A stretch of 64,000 nt of DNA from NCBI GenBank assembly GCA_019637555.1, contig JAHBVK010000019.1, positions 34,990 through 98,989 on the forward strand, given 5' to 3'. Shown in pieces: positions 1-7,378 of this stretch. The notes below the pieces were generated by a model. It saw only the letters and a list, made by a program, of their open reading frames with translations. It made no database searches and was not told where the DNA came from. The DNA comes from Anaerolineae bacterium. GTDB lineage: Bacteria > Chloroflexota > Anaerolineae > Aggregatilineales > UBA2796. Each line of letters opens with the position of its first letter. Position 1 is the first letter of the stretch. Position numbers and translations under genes: made by a program.

Positions 1-1
1 T

Positions 2-1237
2 TCCGCACTAGAGATCGGCGTGGTGGTGGCAGCATTCCCCGCCGCGCAGTTGATCGGACTGCCAGTGATGGGGTCACTGTCAGATCGTTACGGACGTAAG
101 CCGCTGCTGATCATCAGTCAGATTAGCACTTGCATCGGCTTCCTGATGCTGGCATTCGCTGGCTCGCTGTGGATGGTAATCCTCTCGCGGCTGGTCGATG
201 GCTTGTTCGGCGCGAACCTCTCGACGGCGCAAGCTGCACTCAGCGACATCACGACGGAGGAGCAGCGCACGCAAGCGTTAGGCATCACGGGCGCGGCGTT
301 CGGGATCGGTTTCATCTTCGGTCCGGTGATCTCTTTGCTGATGCTGGAATTTTCTGACGAACTGGCACTGCCCGCCTTAGCCGCTGCTGGCTACTCGATG
401 CTCTCTATCGTACTCACACAGTTGATGTTCCGCGAAACGCTGCCAGCCAGCAAACGCAGCAGCGCAGCTTCATCGACCATAGCGCGATCCAACGTGCTCT
501 CGATGCTGCGCTATCTGAGCAATCCGCTGTTGATCGTGCCGTTAACGCTGTTGTTCGCACAGCAGTTGATCTTCTTCGGCTTCGAGAGCTTACTCGGCGT
601 GTTCACGCTAAATCGATTGGGTTTGCTGGCGCAGGGTAACGCTTTCGTCTTTATCTACGTCGGCATCATCCTTGTGCTGGTGCAGGTGCGCTTTCTGGGC
701 AAGTGGAGTCGCAAGTACGGCGAGGCAAAGCTGGTGCGTTTGGCATTGGCGCTGCTGGCAATCGGTTTGCTGTTGCTTTCCGCCACACCTCAGCAAGCCA
801 ATCCACTGTACGAGCGACGAGTCGCTGAACAACGGCTACTCGACAAGTTGCCGAGCAGTGCCGAAGCAATCGTGGGCAGGTTTGCGATCTCGCTGCCGCC
901 ACAAGAAGGCAAAGGATTTGGTGGATTTCTGTGGTTAATGCTGGCACTAACTCCGCTTTCTGTCGGTGCGGCGCTGATCCGTCCCAGCCTGAACAGCATG
1001 ATCACCAAACGGGTGGACAGCCAGCAGTATGGACGGGCGTTGGGAATTGGCACTTCGTTCACAGGCGCAGCGGATGCCGTCGCACCGTTGATCGCGGGAT
1101 TGATCTTCCAGCAGTCCGGTGCAGCCGCGCCGTTCCTGGTGGGCGGTGTGGTCATGTTCATCCTGTTTTTGTTCAGTCTGCTGGTGTTCAAAATCAAGCT
1201 GACTGATCCTACCCTTCCAGCAATGTCCGTTTCCTAA
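2..1237 (+). CDS. MFS drug/metabolite exporter, 5' end outside window
   Basis: Major facilitator superfamily transporter of the TetA/multidrug type, a proton-driven antiporter of the inner membrane. The frame is open from base 2, so the gene starts upstream of the window; the first in-window GTG (20) is not a credible start because the family motif A between helices 2 and 3 (GSLSDRYGRKP) comes only about 20 residues later, so helix 1 is missing. About eleven hydrophobic segments remain. Odd: a hydrophilic stretch of roughly 45 residues (bases 790-930) lies between two helices in the C-terminal half, longer than usual for such a loop. The ABM-domain gene follows 24 bases downstream and is probably co-transcribed. 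Substrate cannot be read from sequence. Confidence 0.9.
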   Translation, partial: SALEIGVVVAAFPAAQLIGLPVMGSLSDRYGRKPLLIISQISTCIGFLMLAFAGSLWMVILSRLVDGLFGANLSTAQAALSDITTEEQRTQALGITGAAFGIGFIFGPVISLLMLEFSDELALPALAAAGYSMLSIVLTQLMFRETLPASKRSSAASSTIARSNVLSMLRYLSNPLLIVPLTLLFAQQLIFFGFESLLGVFTLNRLGLLAQGNAFVFIYVGIILVLVQVRFLGKWSRKYGEAKLVRLALALLAIGLLLLSATPQQANPLYERRVAEQRLLDKLPSSAEAIVGRFAISLPPQEGKGFGGFLWLMLALTPLSVGAALIRPSLNSMITKRVDSQQYGRALGIGTSFTGAADAVAPLIAGLIFQQSGAAAPFLVGGVVMFILFLFSLLVFKIKLTDPTLPAMSVS

Positions 1238-1260
1238 GTTACGCTTTAAGGAGCCATCCG

Positions 1261-1620
1261 ATGATTACGACTGCAAACCGTATTTATGTACATCCCGATT
1301 TCGCGGATCAGTTTGAGCAGAATTTCCGCAATCGCGCTGGGTTGGTAGATAAAATGCCGGGATTCATCCGCAACCAACTACTGCGCCCTGTCAATGAGGG
1401 CGATCCCTATATTGTGTTAACGATGTGGGAATCGCGGGCGCACTTCGAGGCGTGGATACATTCACCGGAGTTTACGCAAGGGCATGCGAGATCCGGTTCG
1501 CTGCCGCGCGAAGCATTCACGCAGCCGAATAAGCTAGAACTGCACGAACTGATCCTCGACTCCAGCGATCCTGATCTGGTGCCGGAACCGCGTGGCAGAG
1601 CGTTTAAGGTGCATGAGTAG
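1261..1620 (+). CDS. antibiotic biosynthesis monooxygenase (ABM) / IsdG-like heme-degrading monooxygenase family
   Basis: Small 119-residue ferredoxin-fold protein of the ABM superfamily, which covers cofactor-free monooxygenases and IsdG/HmoA-type heme oxygenases. The pattern is typical: N-terminal strand with an Asn (TTANRIYV), the MPGFIRNQLLRP strand/helix, and the Y-I-V-L-T-M-W-E-S-R-A-H-FEAW strand-helix signature. It starts at ATG with a good Shine-Dalgarno (AAGGAG, 8 bases upstream). The Asn and a following W are the residues expected in heme-degrading members, so heme turnover is likely but a small-molecule monooxygenase role is possible. A hairpin terminator follows at 1699, suggesting it closes the operon begun by the MFS gene. 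Confidence 0.8.
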   Translation: MITTANRIYVHPDFADQFEQNFRNRAGLVDKMPGFIRNQLLRPVNEGDPYIVLTMWESRAHFEAWIHSPEFTQGHARSGSLPREAFTQPNKLELHELILDSSDPDLVPEPRGRAFKVHE

Positions 1621-1698
1621 GAGTGAACTGACATGACAACTGGACGGCGCTCAAGCATCGCGCGATGAGAACGGAGCCACTTAAAACTGGCTAAGTCG

Positions 1699-1728
1699 AA
1701 CTAGGATCGTGTCGTGGCGATCCTAGTT
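1699..1728 (+). terminator. hairpin after the MFS-ABM operon
   Basis: AACTAGGATCG (1699-1709) pairs perfectly with CGATCCTAGTT (1718-1728), 11 bp stem with an 8-base loop, followed by TCGTT rather than a clean U-run. Probably a weak intrinsic terminator. Confidence 0.6.
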
Positions 1729-1797
1729 TCGTTAGTAATGGAGAGCAGTCGTGTACAATTCTCGCCGCGAATAGTGTAGCTATGTTGGCGGACGGGC

Positions 1798-2991
1798 ATG
1801 ACTGAAGCAGCGGCGAACTCCACAACCTCAAATCGGATCGGTTTCCTTGACGGCTTGCGCGGGTTGGCGGCGCTGTACGTGATGCTTGGTCATGCGCGTT
1901 GGCTGTTATGGGAAGGCTACAGCACAGGCTACGTGCTCGATCCAAGCCGCTACTCTGTTATCGAGAAAATCCTCGCTTACCTCTCATTGACGCTCAACTA
2001 CGGGCATCAGGCGGTAATCTTCTTCTTCGTGCTCTCAGGCTTCGTGATCCACCTGCGCTATGCCCGCGATCAGCAGCGCGATCCGAATAGCCAATTCGAC
2101 TTGCTGCCCTTTCTGGTGCGGCGCTTACTGCGCATCTATCCGCTGTTCCTATTCGCCATGATCCTGACCGCTGCCGTCGATTATGCTGGCATCGCCGCGC
2201 GACTGCCGATCTACTTTGAGCACACGCCCTATGCACTGATTAACCAGAATGTGATCGTCAATTACTCGCTGCCTGCTGTGATCGGCAACGCGCTGCTGAT
2301 CCCGAACGCGGAGACGTGGGGAACCAATGGACCACTATGGTCGCTGCGCTATGAATGGTTCTTCTATCTGATCTATCCGTTATTCTGGTTGATCAATCGA
2401 CGCTCGATCCGGCTGGCGACGGGCATCGTGGCGGCGTTGTTCGCGCTCAGTTTCGTCATCGCAGGATTGCCGCTGGAGTTGATCCGCGTGGTGGCGGCGG
2501 CATTTCCCGCGTGGTGGATGGGCGCATTGCTGGCAGAAATCTACGTGCGCAGGTTATCGCTGCGCTTCGTGCAAATCGCGCCGCTTGCCGCGCTGTTCGT
2601 AGTACTGCCATTCACCATCGAGCCGTTCATGGTGATCAATCCCGTCGTGCAGGATTTCCTGTGGGGACTTGGCTTTACCGGACTACTGGCGCTGTGCTTC
2701 GCATGGCAGAATCGCGGCGGATCGCTGCGCTTGCTGGAACGCCTGCGCTGGTTCGGGGATATTTCCTACGCGCTGTATGTGATCCATTTCCCGATCATCG
2801 CCTTGATCGGTGGTTGGCTGATGTCACAGTCAACGACGGGCGTGCTGCCACAAGGATTTGGATGGGTGTTGGTAGGAGCGATCATCTGCGTAATAGTAGC
2901 GTGGTTAGCACACTTGCTTATCGAGAAGCCAGTATTGGAGCGTCAGCGGCGAGTGCGATCTGAAGCGGGGAGTGTCCGAGCCAACGTATAA
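1798..2991 (+). CDS. membrane acyltransferase, acyltransferase family 3 (OafA/YrhL type)
   Basis: Integral membrane O-acyltransferase that transfers acyl (often acetyl) groups to extracytoplasmic sugars. Signature features are the N-terminal GFLDGLRGLAALYVMLGHA with the family R and H, FFFVLSGFVI, the PLWSLRYEWFFYL box, and about ten helices over 397 residues, normal for the family. No SGNH hydrolase domain is attached. A TACAAT box lies at 1754-1759. Its last seven or so codons overlap the 3' end of the RNase P RNA gene on the opposite strand. The sugar substrate is unknown; surface glycan decoration is likely given the many glycosyltransferases in the window. Confidence 0.88.
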   Translation: MTEAAANSTTSNRIGFLDGLRGLAALYVMLGHARWLLWEGYSTGYVLDPSRYSVIEKILAYLSLTLNYGHQAVIFFFVLSGFVIHLRYARDQQRDPNSQFDLLPFLVRRLLRIYPLFLFAMILTAAVDYAGIAARLPIYFEHTPYALINQNVIVNYSLPAVIGNALLIPNAETWGTNGPLWSLRYEWFFYLIYPLFWLINRRSIRLATGIVAALFALSFVIAGLPLELIRVVAAAFPAWWMGALLAEIYVRRLSLRFVQIAPLAALFVVLPFTIEPFMVINPVVQDFLWGLGFTGLLALCFAWQNRGGSLRLLERLRWFGDISYALYVIHFPIIALIGGWLMSQSTTGVLPQGFGWVLVGAIICVIVAWLAHLLIEKPVLERQRRVRSEAGSVRANV

Positions 2992-3353
2992 GCCGCCTTC
3001 TGTGCGCCGCGAACGACGCGGTGATCATCTCTCTGGGACGTTGGTTGCCCAACGCCTCGTGCAGCCGACCCGAGGCTGATAGCGGGACGAGCAGCCCCTC
3101 ACCTCTGCTTGACCTTGCTCCCAATGGGGTTTGCCTAGCTGCCGACATTACTGCCGACACTGGTGGTCTCTTACACCACCGTTTCACCCTCGCTGGCGAC
3201 GAAATCGCCAGCAATGCTCCTCTCTGTTGCACTGTGCCGTCGGATTGCTCCGCCTGACTGTTAGCCAGCATCGTGCTCTATGGAGGGCGGACTTTCCTCA
3301 CCGCCGTAACCGAAGCCACGACAGCGCGATCACCCGGTCAACTCGGACAACTG
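2971..3353 (-). ncRNA. rnpB: RNase P RNA, bacterial class A
   Basis: Catalytic RNA of ribonuclease P, which trims tRNA 5' leaders. Read on the minus strand, the universally conserved pieces appear in order: GAGGAAAGTCC then GCCCTCC (3282-3299), CAGTGCAACAGAGAG (about 3220-3235), AGGGTGAAA and GGTGGTGTAAGAGACCACC (3162-3180), GGCAAACCCC / GGGAGCAAGGTCAAG (about 3105-3135), and the 3' ACAGAAGGCGGCTTAT (2988-3003). The P1 helix is formed by TGTCCGAGTTGA at the 5' end and the matching strand at 2972-2985, so the gene runs into the 3' end of the convergent acyltransferase gene. About 380 nt, typical of class A. Confidence 0.96.
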
Positions 3354-3354
3354 C

Positions 3355-3383
3355 ATTCTACCATGTGAACGGATCGGACTGAA
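3355..3383 (-). promoter_or_regulatory. rnpB promoter, extended -10
   Basis: On the minus strand TGGTAGAAT gives an extended -10 (TG-N-TAGAAT, hexamer at 3355-3360) placed immediately before the 5' end of rnpB. A weak TTCAGT lies 17 bases upstream as a possible -35. Confidence 0.6.
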
Positions 3384-3390
3384 GGTGGAA

Positions 3391-3558
3391 TGCCTGTGAT
3401 AACAGGCAGGTATCAGGCAAAACAGGGGAAACCGTTTCAAAATGGTTGGATTCCGGTTGTGCTGATCGCCGTGATCGAGCGTTGGAACAGGCGGCGATGC
3501 AGGCTAAGATCAGAGTATTGCTCGTACAAGTTGATGGCAAATCGTAGTGGAGTGAACG
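3391..3558. other. intergenic, rnpB to GNAT
   Basis: No credible gene. It contains a small inverted repeat, TGCCTG-TGATAA-CAGGCA (3391-3408), of unknown role. Confidence 0.4.
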
Positions 3559-4071
3559 ATGGCAGCTTCGGATGATCTGCGCGTGCGTGAGGCTGTACCT
3601 ACTGACAGCAGCGCAATCGTGGCGATCTATAATCAGGGCATTCGCAGACGCAGCGCTACATTTGAAACGCGCGAACGCACTAATGACGACATTCAATCGT
3701 GGTTCGGCGTGCCGCGTCATCCGCTGCTGGTGGCGGAGATCGACGGCGAGGTGCTCGGCTGGATACATGCCTCCGATTATCGCCCTCGAGAGTGCTATGC
3801 TGGAATAGCTGAGTTCTCTGTATATGTAGCTGACGCCGCGCAAGGACGTGGCATCGGCAGCGCCTTAATGGCGGCATTCTTGCCCGCCTGTGAGCAAGCA
3901 GGATTATGGAAAGTGCTCTCTCGCATCTTCGTGGAGAACACAGGATCACGGGCGTTATGTCAGCGCTTTGGATTCCGCGAGGTGGGCATCTACGAGAAGC
4001 ACGCGCAGCTAGATGGCGTGTGGAAAGATGTAGTGATCGTGGAACGCTTACTGCCTGCTAATCTGAAGTGA
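3559..4071 (+). CDS. GNAT N-acetyltransferase, phosphinothricin acetyltransferase-like
   Basis: Single-domain 170-residue GNAT enzyme transferring acetyl from acetyl-CoA to an amine. It follows the phosphinothricin/methionine-sulfoximine acetyltransferase pattern: IYNQGI near the N-terminus, SATFETRERT, the EFSVYVADAAQGRGIGSALM acetyl-CoA pyrophosphate loop (Q/R-G-R-G-I-G), then LCQRFGFREVGIYEKHAQLDGVWKDVVIVERLL, which is characteristic of this subgroup. Starts at ATG after GTGGAGTG. It converges with the TetR gene, 7 bases away. Natural substrates of chromosomal members are often unknown; resistance is not implied. Confidence 0.88.
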   Translation: MAASDDLRVREAVPTDSSAIVAIYNQGIRRRSATFETRERTNDDIQSWFGVPRHPLLVAEIDGEVLGWIHASDYRPRECYAGIAEFSVYVADAAQGRGIGSALMAAFLPACEQAGLWKVLSRIFVENTGSRALCQRFGFREVGIYEKHAQLDGVWKDVVIVERLLPANLK

Positions 4072-4078
4072 GCCGCCC

Positions 4079-4702
4079 CTACGGTGTCGCATGGATGAAG
4101 TACGGCTCGAATAACTGCATCAACAGATCAGCGCCGTGCTCGAAATCAGCTTCGGAGGGCGTGCTAATCCCTATCGACTCTAGATGGAGAAGCCACGAGG
4201 TGTTGAGTATCCAGCCAATGGTCAGGACGTTCTCATACTCACGACGATCCGCTGGCAAGCGCAGCAGACCATGCGCCGCTAATAACTCGCCCAGCTCCCG
4301 CTGCTGTTGCAAGCGCTGTTCGGTGATCTCCATGTGATGCTGAAGTAACTCAGGATCACGGCGCAGCAGGGCTACCTGCTCTCGATAGAAGAAACGGTAT
4401 TTCCAGATCAGCTCAAAGCCCAGTTTGAAGGCTTGACGCAGCACCGCAGGTACTGTTGAAGGCGTCAATTCTTGTGGCAGCACATACAAAGGATTCCAGT
4501 CCGCCACCATGACATGCAGCAGGCTGCGGATGATCTCCTCTTTGTTCTTGAAATGGTAGTACAGATTACCCGGACTAATCCCTGCCCGCGCTGCAATATG
4601 ATTGGTAGACACGGCAGCGGTGCCCTGTTCGTTAAACAGTTCCTGTGCCTGCTCCAAAATACGCAGACGTGTCTGCGCCGATGTTGAATATGACCGCTTC
4701 AT
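4079..4702 (-). CDS. TetR/AcrR-family transcriptional regulator
   Basis: 207-residue one-component repressor. The N-terminal helix-turn-helix is clear (TRLRILEQAQELFNEQG, then the recognition region AGISPGNLYYHFKNKEEII), followed by an all-helical ligand/dimer domain with the TetR_C pattern seen in regulators of membrane or lipid functions. It is transcribed divergently from the membrane protein at 4813, and the 110-base gap carries an 18-bp perfect palindrome (4735-4752) suited to a TetR dimer, so it most likely represses itself and that gene. A related dyad lies upstream of the aldo/keto reductase at 6602. Confidence 0.92.
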   Translation of the reverse strand: MKRSYSTSAQTRLRILEQAQELFNEQGTAAVSTNHIAARAGISPGNLYYHFKNKEEIIRSLLHVMVADWNPLYVLPQELTPSTVPAVLRQAFKLGFELIWKYRFFYREQVALLRRDPELLQHHMEITEQRLQQQRELGELLAAHGLLRLPADRREYENVLTIGWILNTSWLLHLESIGISTPSEADFEHGADLLMQLFEPYFIHATP

Positions 4703-4734
4703 TTTTCCTATTGCACAACTGAATTTCAGAGCCT

Positions 4735-4763
4735 ATACTCTAATTAGAGTATCCACTCTAATT
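4735..4763. promoter_or_regulatory. probable TetR operator: alternating CTCTAAT/ATTAGAG half-sites
   Basis: ATACTCTAATTAGAGTAT (4735-4752) is a perfect 18-bp palindrome. Its right arm also forms a second dyad: AATTAGAGT (4742-4750) is mirrored by ACTCTAATT (4755-4763) across 4 bases. Three half-sites therefore alternate in orientation between the divergent TetR and membrane-protein genes, an arrangement consistent with binding of one or two TetR dimers. Confidence 0.7.
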
Positions 4764-4812
4764 TCATTTCTGGCAACTCGCAATACCGTCATGCCTGACA
4801 TAGGGGGAAACC

Positions 4813-5493
4813 GTGTCTATCTCACTGCTCGCGGGGATCGCGCTGATCATCCTGCCAATCGCCTTTAACTTTGCCTTTCTATCGCTGCAACGGTCATTTG
4901 AATATCCAGAAATATTACGTAAGCCTACCGATTATATCTTCCAGAAGTTTAGCGCAGGTGGCTCGCGCCTGATCGGGCAGTGGTACGTCTTTATGTTGAC
5001 GGGATTGCTGTTTATCCCGATTGCGCTGCTGGTGCAAAATGTGTTTGCGGCGCAGCGCCCATTCTTGGCAGGCATATCAGGGATTATTGGTGTACTGGCA
5101 GGGTTGGTACAGGCATTCGGCTTGATCCGCTGGACATTCCTCGTGCCAGTACTCGCCCGTCGCTACAACGATCCGAGCACTAGCAGCGCAGCGAAAGATG
5201 CTATCGGCGTGGTATTCGAGGCATTCCACAACTATGCTGGCGTAGCCATTGGTGAACATCTCGGCTACATCTTCACCAGCGCATGGACGATTGTTGTCAG
5301 CGTGATGATGACGACATCGCCTATTTTCGGCAGCTTGCTGGCGCTGCTCGGCATCGTCGCAGCGGTGGGAATATTCATCGGGGTGTTCGAGCAAAGCGGA
5401 TTCAAGGCAGCAGGCGCGATCAATGCGATCAGCTATCTGGTCTGGTCGCTGTGGATGATCCTCGCTGGTGTCGCTCTAATCCTAGCGAGATAA
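4813..5493 (+). CDS. six-helix membrane protein, DUF4386-like
   Basis: 226-residue integral membrane protein with about six hydrophobic segments; the pattern YNDP followed by a helix and the NYAGVAIGEHLGYIFTSAW stretch resembles DUF4386 proteins, whose function is unknown. It starts at GTG after GGGGGAAA. The divergent TetR gene and the palindrome between them point to ligand-controlled expression, so the protein may take part in sensing or exporting a small hydrophobic compound; this is inference from context only. Confidence 0.7.
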   Translation: MSISLLAGIALIILPIAFNFAFLSLQRSFEYPEILRKPTDYIFQKFSAGGSRLIGQWYVFMLTGLLFIPIALLVQNVFAAQRPFLAGISGIIGVLAGLVQAFGLIRWTFLVPVLARRYNDPSTSSAAKDAIGVVFEAFHNYAGVAIGEHLGYIFTSAWTIVVSVMMTTSPIFGSLLALLGIVAAVGIFIGVFEQSGFKAAGAINAISYLVWSLWMILAGVALILAR

Positions 5494-5505
5494 GGGGTTT
5501 GCCGT

Positions 5506-5550
5506 CAGTCCCATGATCTTGGAGGAGGTTATCCCCCAAGATCATGACTG
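5506..5550. terminator. bidirectional hairpin between convergent genes
   Basis: CATGATCTTGG (5512-5522) pairs with CCAAGATCATG (5536-5546), extended by CAGT/ACTG after a 2-base bulge. It lies between the converging membrane-protein and aldo/keto-reductase genes. No U-run. Confidence 0.6.
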
Positions 5551-5563
5551 AGAGGATAGCGCG

Positions 5564-6544
5564 TCAGTTTGTGGCTGTCTGACGCAGGATTTCGTCTACT
5601 TGACGCATCTGATCAGCGGTTAGTGCACCGAACTTCATCGCGCCCGCGTTTTCTTCTGCTTGCGCCACCGTGCGGATGCCGGGGATAGGAATTGTCTTTT
5701 CGCTGCGTCCCCAAATCCACGCCAGCGCGCCCTGCGTTAACGAACGTCCGCTGCTGGTCAAAATGTCGCGCAGTGCCGCCAGTTTATCCAGTGTCGGCGT
5801 GAAGAATGCTTCTTTCGACCAGTCATCAGTGCGCACATCATTTTCGGCAAATACGGTCTGCTTAGTGTACTTACCAGTCAGGGCACCACGCGCCAACGGG
5901 CTGCGGTTGACGCTGGCGAGATTCAATTGTTCACAGAGTGCCAGCATCTCCGGCGCATCTCTGACCACGTTGAGATCGTGCTGAATAGCGACACAATGCT
6001 CTCCTTCCGCGAACAGTTTGGCATTCTCCACCGAGTCGGTGCTCCAGCCGTAGCTGCGGATTTTGCCCTCGCGCACCAGCGTTTCCAGCAGATCGCGCAC
6101 GGCGGCGGCATGTTCCAGCGGAAAATCCCAGACATGGAACTGATACAGATCGATGTAATCGGTGTTCAAGCGCCGCAAGCTGGTTTCGCACTCGGTGCGT
6201 AAGTTCTTGACCACATCTGTTGGATCAGCATAAAAGGTGACTTGCTTGGCAGCCTCGTTGACATTGAAGCCGAACTTGGTGGCAATCACCGCGCGATCCC
6301 GTTTGCCCTGCAAGCCCTGCGCGAGGATGCGCTCGCTATGCCCTGTGCCGTAATTGGCGGCGGTATCGAAGAAGTTAATGCCATGATCGAGTGCTGCCTG
6401 CACCGTGCGAATTGATTCTGCATCATCAACCTCGCCCCAACCACCGGGACCATCGAGCCAGCGCCACAAGCCGCCAATTGCCCAGCAACCCATCCCTAAC
6501 GGCGACACTTCGATGTTGGAGCGTCCTAACGTTCGCTTGTTCAT
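5564..6544 (-). CDS. aldo/keto reductase
   Basis: NADPH-dependent oxidoreductase of the AKR superfamily, 326 residues, (alpha/beta)8 barrel. The catalytic tetrad is visible: D60 and Y65 in FFDTAANYG, K90 in ATKFGF, and H137 in YQFHVWD. The C-terminal GRSEKTIPIPGIRTVAQAEENAGA carries the usual cofactor-binding pattern. The AKR11/12-like layout suggests reduction of sugar aldehydes or ketones, exact substrate unknown. SD-like AAGGAG precedes ATG. A dyad with CTCTAA/TTAGAG arms lies 58 bases upstream and may bring it under the nearby TetR regulator. Confidence 0.93.
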   Translation of the reverse strand: MNKRTLGRSNIEVSPLGMGCWAIGGLWRWLDGPGGWGEVDDAESIRTVQAALDHGINFFDTAANYGTGHSERILAQGLQGKRDRAVIATKFGFNVNEAAKQVTFYADPTDVVKNLRTECETSLRRLNTDYIDLYQFHVWDFPLEHAAAVRDLLETLVREGKIRSYGWSTDSVENAKLFAEGEHCVAIQHDLNVVRDAPEMLALCEQLNLASVNRSPLARGALTGKYTKQTVFAENDVRTDDWSKEAFFTPTLDKLAALRDILTSSGRSLTQGALAWIWGRSEKTIPIPGIRTVAQAEENAGAMKFGALTADQMRQVDEILRQTATN

Positions 6545-6601
6545 TCTCCATTACTCCTTGTAGTAACCTTATGAAAATAGCCATTGATCACAGTGTACGA
6601 G

Positions 6602-6617
6602 TTAGAGCGCACTCTAA
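6602..6617. promoter_or_regulatory. TTAGAG-N4-CTCTAA dyad, candidate second TetR site
   Basis: TTAGAGCGCACTCTAA carries the same hexamers as the operator at 4735-4763, but with a 4-base rather than 6-base gap between them. It lies 58 bases upstream of the aldo/keto reductase start and 86 bases upstream of mntA. Confidence 0.45.
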
Positions 6618-6702
6618 GTCAAGTAGGCAATTTTGATCCTCCGTCTCAGCGTGTTGCTCCGGTTATAATGGAGAGGATCAACAGCGAACGGGATCATGCA
6701 CG

Positions 6703-7011
6703 ATGGTTGATAAAGTTGGTTTGGGAATAGCGGAGATCATTGGCGATAAGCGCGACGACATCTTGCGGCTGGCAGCACAGCACAAGGCTTACAACGTGCG
6801 TGTGTTCGGATCAGTAGCGCGTGGCGAAGCCCGTCCCGATAGCGACGTGGATTTCGTTGTAAATTTTCAAAGTGATGCTCGGCTAGGAAACATGCTCGAA
6901 CTTTGGGATTCGTTGAAGGAATTGCTCGGCAGAGAAATTGATATTGTCGAAGAAGTGGCACTCAAAGGGCGATTTCTAGTTAATGTCAAACGGGACGCCA
7001 TAGCACTATGA
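6703..7011 (+). CDS. mntA: MNT-domain nucleotidyltransferase, type VII antitoxin MntA-like
   Basis: 102-residue minimal nucleotidyltransferase. It has the diagnostic GS-X10-DXD active site (GSVARGEARPDSDVD, about residues 36-50). In characterised MntA/HepT pairs this enzyme AMPylates the tyrosine of the HEPN toxin's RX4HXY motif and so disarms it. The stop codon overlaps the ATG of the HEPN gene (ATGA at 7008-7011), the usual coupling of this system. A TATAAT box lies at 6664-6669, 33 bases upstream of the start. The antitoxin appears intact, whereas the toxin reading frame is interrupted. Confidence 0.88.
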   Translation: MVDKVGLGIAEIIGDKRDDILRLAAQHKAYNVRVFGSVARGEARPDSDVDFVVNFQSDARLGNMLELWDSLKELLGREIDIVEEVALKGRFLVNVKRDAIAL

Positions 7012-7378
7012 CTGTGACAACTGCTGAATACTTGAACGATCTGCTGGATCAACTTCAACTCGTACAGGAATTCACAGCCGAAGGCAGAGAAATGCGTTGA
7101 ACGATGTGAAGACACAGTACGCAGTTGCTCGCGCTTATGAAATTATCGGCGAAATTCTAAAACGCATCCCCAATAGTATGCTTGATAAATATCCATCCGC
7201 AGATTGGGGTCAGGTCAAACGCTTCCGTGATTTCCTTGCCCACAATTATCGAATTGTGCTTCCCATCCGTTTATGGGATGCAGTAGAGGATATCCCCAAC
7301 CTCTGCGCTGCCGTCGAAAGTATGCTCCGCGATCTAGAGAAAGAGTCTAACAAGTCCGATGACCCTACCGCTGAATAA
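7008..7378 (+). pseudogene. hepT: HEPN toxin HepT-like, interrupted by a frameshift
   Basis: HepT-type HEPN RNase of the MNT/HEPN module. Translation from ATG 7008 gives 30 codons resembling the family N-terminus (TAEYLNDLLDQLQLVQEFTAEG) and stops at TGA 7098-7100. The rest of the protein continues in the -1 frame from TTG 7097: LNDVKTQYAVARAYEIIGE, then the canonical RX4HXY motif RDFLAHNY, ending at 7378. Joined, the parts give about 122 residues, a normal length. Possible explanations are a real inactivating indel, an assembly error, programmed -1 slippage (no canonical slippery heptamer seen), or internal initiation at TTG. The 3' end overlaps pyrB by 20 bases. Confidence 0.8.

Noticed and set aside
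2355..2963. 202-codon + strand frame within the acyltransferase gene
   Set aside because: Alternate frame of a conserved membrane protein; Arg/Ala-rich without domain.
3021..3271. Short open frames on both strands between 3.0 and 3.3 kb
   Set aside because: The region is RNase P RNA, so these frames are accidental.
3358..3843. 161-codon - strand frame over the rnpB promoter and GNAT start
   Set aside because: It covers the intergenic gap and the antisense of the GNAT; no start signal and no domain.
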